The translations under genes and the position numbers were made by a program. Source: Amoebidium appalachense (taxonomy: Eukaryota > Ichthyosporea). Taken from it: DNA of 64,000 nt. Under the pieces are notes generated by a model. That model did no database searches, was not told the DNA's origin, and saw nothing but the letters and a program-made list of their open reading frames with translations. Shown in pieces: positions 63,239-64,000 of this stretch (positions within the stretch are counted from its first letter, which is position 1; each line of letters opens with the position of its first letter). Location: NCBI GenBank assembly GCA_963693365.1, contig CAVNZM010000015.1:2914001-2978000 (forward strand). The letters run 5' to 3'.

Positions 63239-64000
63239 GTGCCTGCCCTCCCCCCCCCCCCCCCCCCCCCGTCCCCTCCCCCTCCCCCTCCCTTCTTCCC
63301 CCCCCTCGTCCTTCCCCCTCCCTCGATTACCCCCTCCCTAAACATAAACACACGCCTTCTCTTCCTCCCCCTCTCCCCGCATCCCCCCTTCGTAACCCCC
63401 TCCCCCTTCCCTCTGCCCGCTTCCGGTTACCCCCTCCTTACACAAACACACACATATGCAAGGCAATTACCCCAACCAACAGCACCTTACCGCTGTAATC
63501 ACAACTTCCCTCCCTCCCCGCCCCCTCCCCCCCCCCTCCCCCCCCCCCCCCCCCCCCCTCACCCCCCTCTCCCCACCACCACCACCAATTAGAAAAAAAA
63601 AAGGGGGGGGGGGGGGGGGGGGGGGAGGGGAAGCGGGGTGGACTGGAGATATTGAAAGTTGCTCCCACCTTTTTTTAAAACATAGACCGTGTAAACCAAG
63701 TGAAAAAGGAAATAAAAATGGTACAGGTTATTGTAAAAGTACCCGTTTGCAGCAGCCGTAAAATATCGTTATGTGCCAACTTTCAACACTGGTCTACGAC
63801 ATATATCCCTGTAATATCCAGGTGGCACGTGTTAAGTATCTCACATATCTGTGCAATATCCCACTGACGTTTTTCTAAACTATTCCCCGTACACAGGTTG
63901 TGAATCTCAACAATTTCCCACTAACACTTGTTAACTATCCCACACACAGTCTTCAAAGGGTGTCTCCCTATTTGACGTATTTGCATTCCATTTTGACGTC
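63239..64000 (+). other. Intron 10 of SPATA20, cut by the window end
   Basis: C runs and pyrimidines to 63590, an A-run/G-run junction 63592-63626, then from about 63830 degenerate repeats of acgtgttaa-tatctcac and aatatcccactgacg type. A cacacacag at about 63940-63949 could be an acceptor, but what follows does not match the next conserved block, so I do not call an exon. Confidence 0.5.

Noticed and set aside
63949-64000. Candidate eleventh SPATA20 exon after cacacacag
   Set aside because: The following residues do not match the next conserved block and the in-phase reading is not convincing.

Overview
The window is nuclear DNA from an intron-rich eukaryote. Three protein genes are split into many short exons joined by GT-AG introns. 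The introns and spacers are packed with long C/G, A/T, CA/GT and GA runs, which make most naive open reading frames (poly-Pro, poly-Gly, Thr-His, Val-Cys) meaningless. The HECT ligase has a C2, four WW and a HECT domain, a WWP/ITCH-type linker helix and a WWP-type C terminus. That architecture is typical of animals and their unicellular relatives, so a holozoan is my best guess, held with low confidence. No tRNA, rRNA or CRISPR array was recognised.

Layout. (1) 636-13241, plus strand: an SR-type cyclophilin of about 710 residues (PPIG/NKTR-like), with a peptidyl-prolyl isomerase domain, a Lys/Glu-rich segment and a long Arg-Ser tail; 14 exons were placed. (2) 13242-23225: a spacer of about 10 kb made of degenerate repeated units of 1.2-1.4 kb, interrupted by a 1,085-bp MITE-like element. 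(3) 23226-48750, minus strand: a C2-WW4-HECT ubiquitin ligase (about 805 residues); 27 exons are placed and the phases agree except at one junction. (4) 48751-55121: a divergent spacer rich in GT and GA repeats. (5) 55122 to the window end, plus strand: the first ten exons of a SPATA20/YyaL-family thioredoxin-domain protein, cut off by the window edge. The genes look like unrelated housekeeping functions (splicing-associated isomerase, ubiquitin ligation, redox-like protein) and share no obvious pathway.

What stands out is how repeats relate to splicing. At least five introns carry tandem, often degenerate, copies of an exon edge together with its splice site: cyclophilin introns 3 and 6, ligase introns 7 and 24, SPATA20 intron 2. 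One copy is a clean 57-nt phase 1-1 exon that differs from its parent only at synonymous sites. A SINE-like family with a poly-C tail is scattered through the introns, and all 20 intronic copies I recognised lie in the sense orientation of the host gene. Two of these, 26 kb apart in different genes, read as identical over 361 bp. Many splice sites lie directly inside (GT)n or (CA)n tracts.
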